A DNA stretch of 64,000 bases from Pseudomonas graminis. Lineage in GTDB: Bacteria > Pseudomonadota > Gammaproteobacteria > Pseudomonadales > Pseudomonadaceae. The notes beneath the pieces are model-generated. The model searched no databases, was not told the DNA's origin, and saw only the letters and a program-made list of their open reading frames with translations. The first letter of the stretch is position 1; every line of letters starts with the position of its first letter. This document shows, in pieces, positions 63,751 to 64,000 of the stretch. The DNA is taken from positions 124,001 through 188,000 of the forward strand of contig NZ_MTSB01000009.1 of NCBI RefSeq assembly GCF_002093745.1, written 5' to 3'. The position numbers and the translations under genes are program-made.

Positions 63751-64000
63751 TCACACCAGCCAGTGCCACAACAGCAAGGTGCCGATAAGCCCGACCACCG
63801 AAACAATCGTCTGCAACACAGACCAGACCCACAGGGTCTGTTTCAGTTGCAGGCCGAAATATTCGCGGACCATCCAGAAGCCGGCATCGTTTACATGGCA
63901 GAAAAACACCGAACCGGCCCCGATCACCAGCGCGATCAGCGATGCCTGGACCGGTGCAAGTCCGGCCATCATGGGCGCAAGGATGCCCGCCGTGGTAGTG
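63751..64000 (-). CDS. GntP-family permease, C-terminal end (partial)
   Basis: The frame enters from the right edge and ends at 63751. The visible 82 residues include TTAGILAPMMAGLAP, GAGSVFFCHVNDAGFWMV and a final membrane helix. These match the C-terminus of gluconate:proton symporters of the GntP/GntT family. The rest of the gene is outside the window. Confidence 0.88.
   Translation of the reverse strand, partial: TTTAGILAPMMAGLAPVQASLIALVIGAGSVFFCHVNDAGFWMVREYFGLQLKQTLWVWSVLQTIVSVVGLIGTLLLWHWLV

Noticed and set aside
1..64000. tRNA, rRNA, CRISPR array, transposase or integrase genes
   Set aside because: Searched by eye on both strands; no direct-repeat array, DDE/tyrosine recombinase motif or tRNA-like cloverleaf was noticed. 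A dedicated tRNA and IS scan would be needed to exclude short remnants.

Overview
The window looks like a chromosomal segment of a Pseudomonas syringae-complex bacterium. Its left half is a Hrp1-type (Hrc-Hrp1) type III secretion island with the P. syringae gene order and protein sequences, including split HrcQa/HrcQb, paired HrpR/HrpS, the ECF sigma factor HrpL, the HrpA pilin, HrpZ, HrpW and AvrE. The make-up of the effector end, and the housekeeping and metabolic genes directly beyond hrpW, resemble atypical or P. viridiflava-like single-part islands more than the classical tripartite island. That assignment is inference from memory of gene content, not from a search.

Layout. Positions 1-2,470 hold hrpK1 (cut by the left edge) and hrpL, both leftward. 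Positions 2,606-13,129 are the hrpJ operon, rightward: hrpJ-hrcV-hrpQ-hrcN-hrpO-hrpP-hrcQa-hrcQb-hrcR-hrcS-hrcT-hrcU. Positions 13,444-16,810 are the hrpC operon, leftward (hrpF-hrpG-hrcC-hrpT-hrpV). Positions 16,832-20,758 are the hrpZ operon, leftward (hrpA-hrpZ-hrpB-hrcJ-hrpD-hrpE). Next come hrpS and hrpR, a 1.07-kb AT-rich spacer, the translocator/transglycosylase hrpH, avrE, its convergent chaperone gene avrF, a small candidate effector gene, and hrpW. Nine HrpL promoters ('hrp boxes', GGAAC[CT]-N15/16-CCACNNA) were found. They fit one regulatory chain: HrpR/HrpS activate a sigma-54 promoter of hrpL, and HrpL switches on every secretion and effector unit.

The most unusual point in the island is the place between avrF and hrpW. 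Classical islands carry hopM1-shcM there, with hopAA1 nearby. Here there is a single 254-residue protein with its own hrp box, a serine-rich N-terminus and one cysteine in an NGC context followed by histidines. It is a good candidate for an uncharacterised type III effector.

Positions 33.4-48.2 kb hold a bestrophin-like channel gene, a LysR regulator divergent from an SDR-MFS-split transketolase operon plus an esterase, and a three-gene unit (alpha-helical protein, double-domain KaiC-like ATPase, soluble histidine kinase). Small metabolic genes follow (P-loop kinase, DUF2986-like protein, GST, SnoaL-like, sugar porter, VOC protein, zinc ribbon).

Positions 48.4-58.4 kb form a long nitrogen-scavenging operon: allophanate hydrolase, a BMP/nucleoside-type ABC importer, a nitrilase-superfamily amidase, biuret hydrolase, a second cysteine hydrolase (possibly triuret hydrolase), an AtzH-like protein and a GntR repressor. 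A sigma-54-like promoter and a TGTATACA palindrome precede it. This suggests import of ureides such as biuret or triuret and stepwise release of ammonia.

Positions 58.4-64 kb contain an HWE-type histidine kinase, a small membrane-anchored protein, a PAS-GGDEF-EAL protein, a zeta-toxin-like kinase with a candidate partner gene, and the end of a GntP-type permease cut by the right edge. No tRNA, rRNA, CRISPR array or insertion sequence was recognised.
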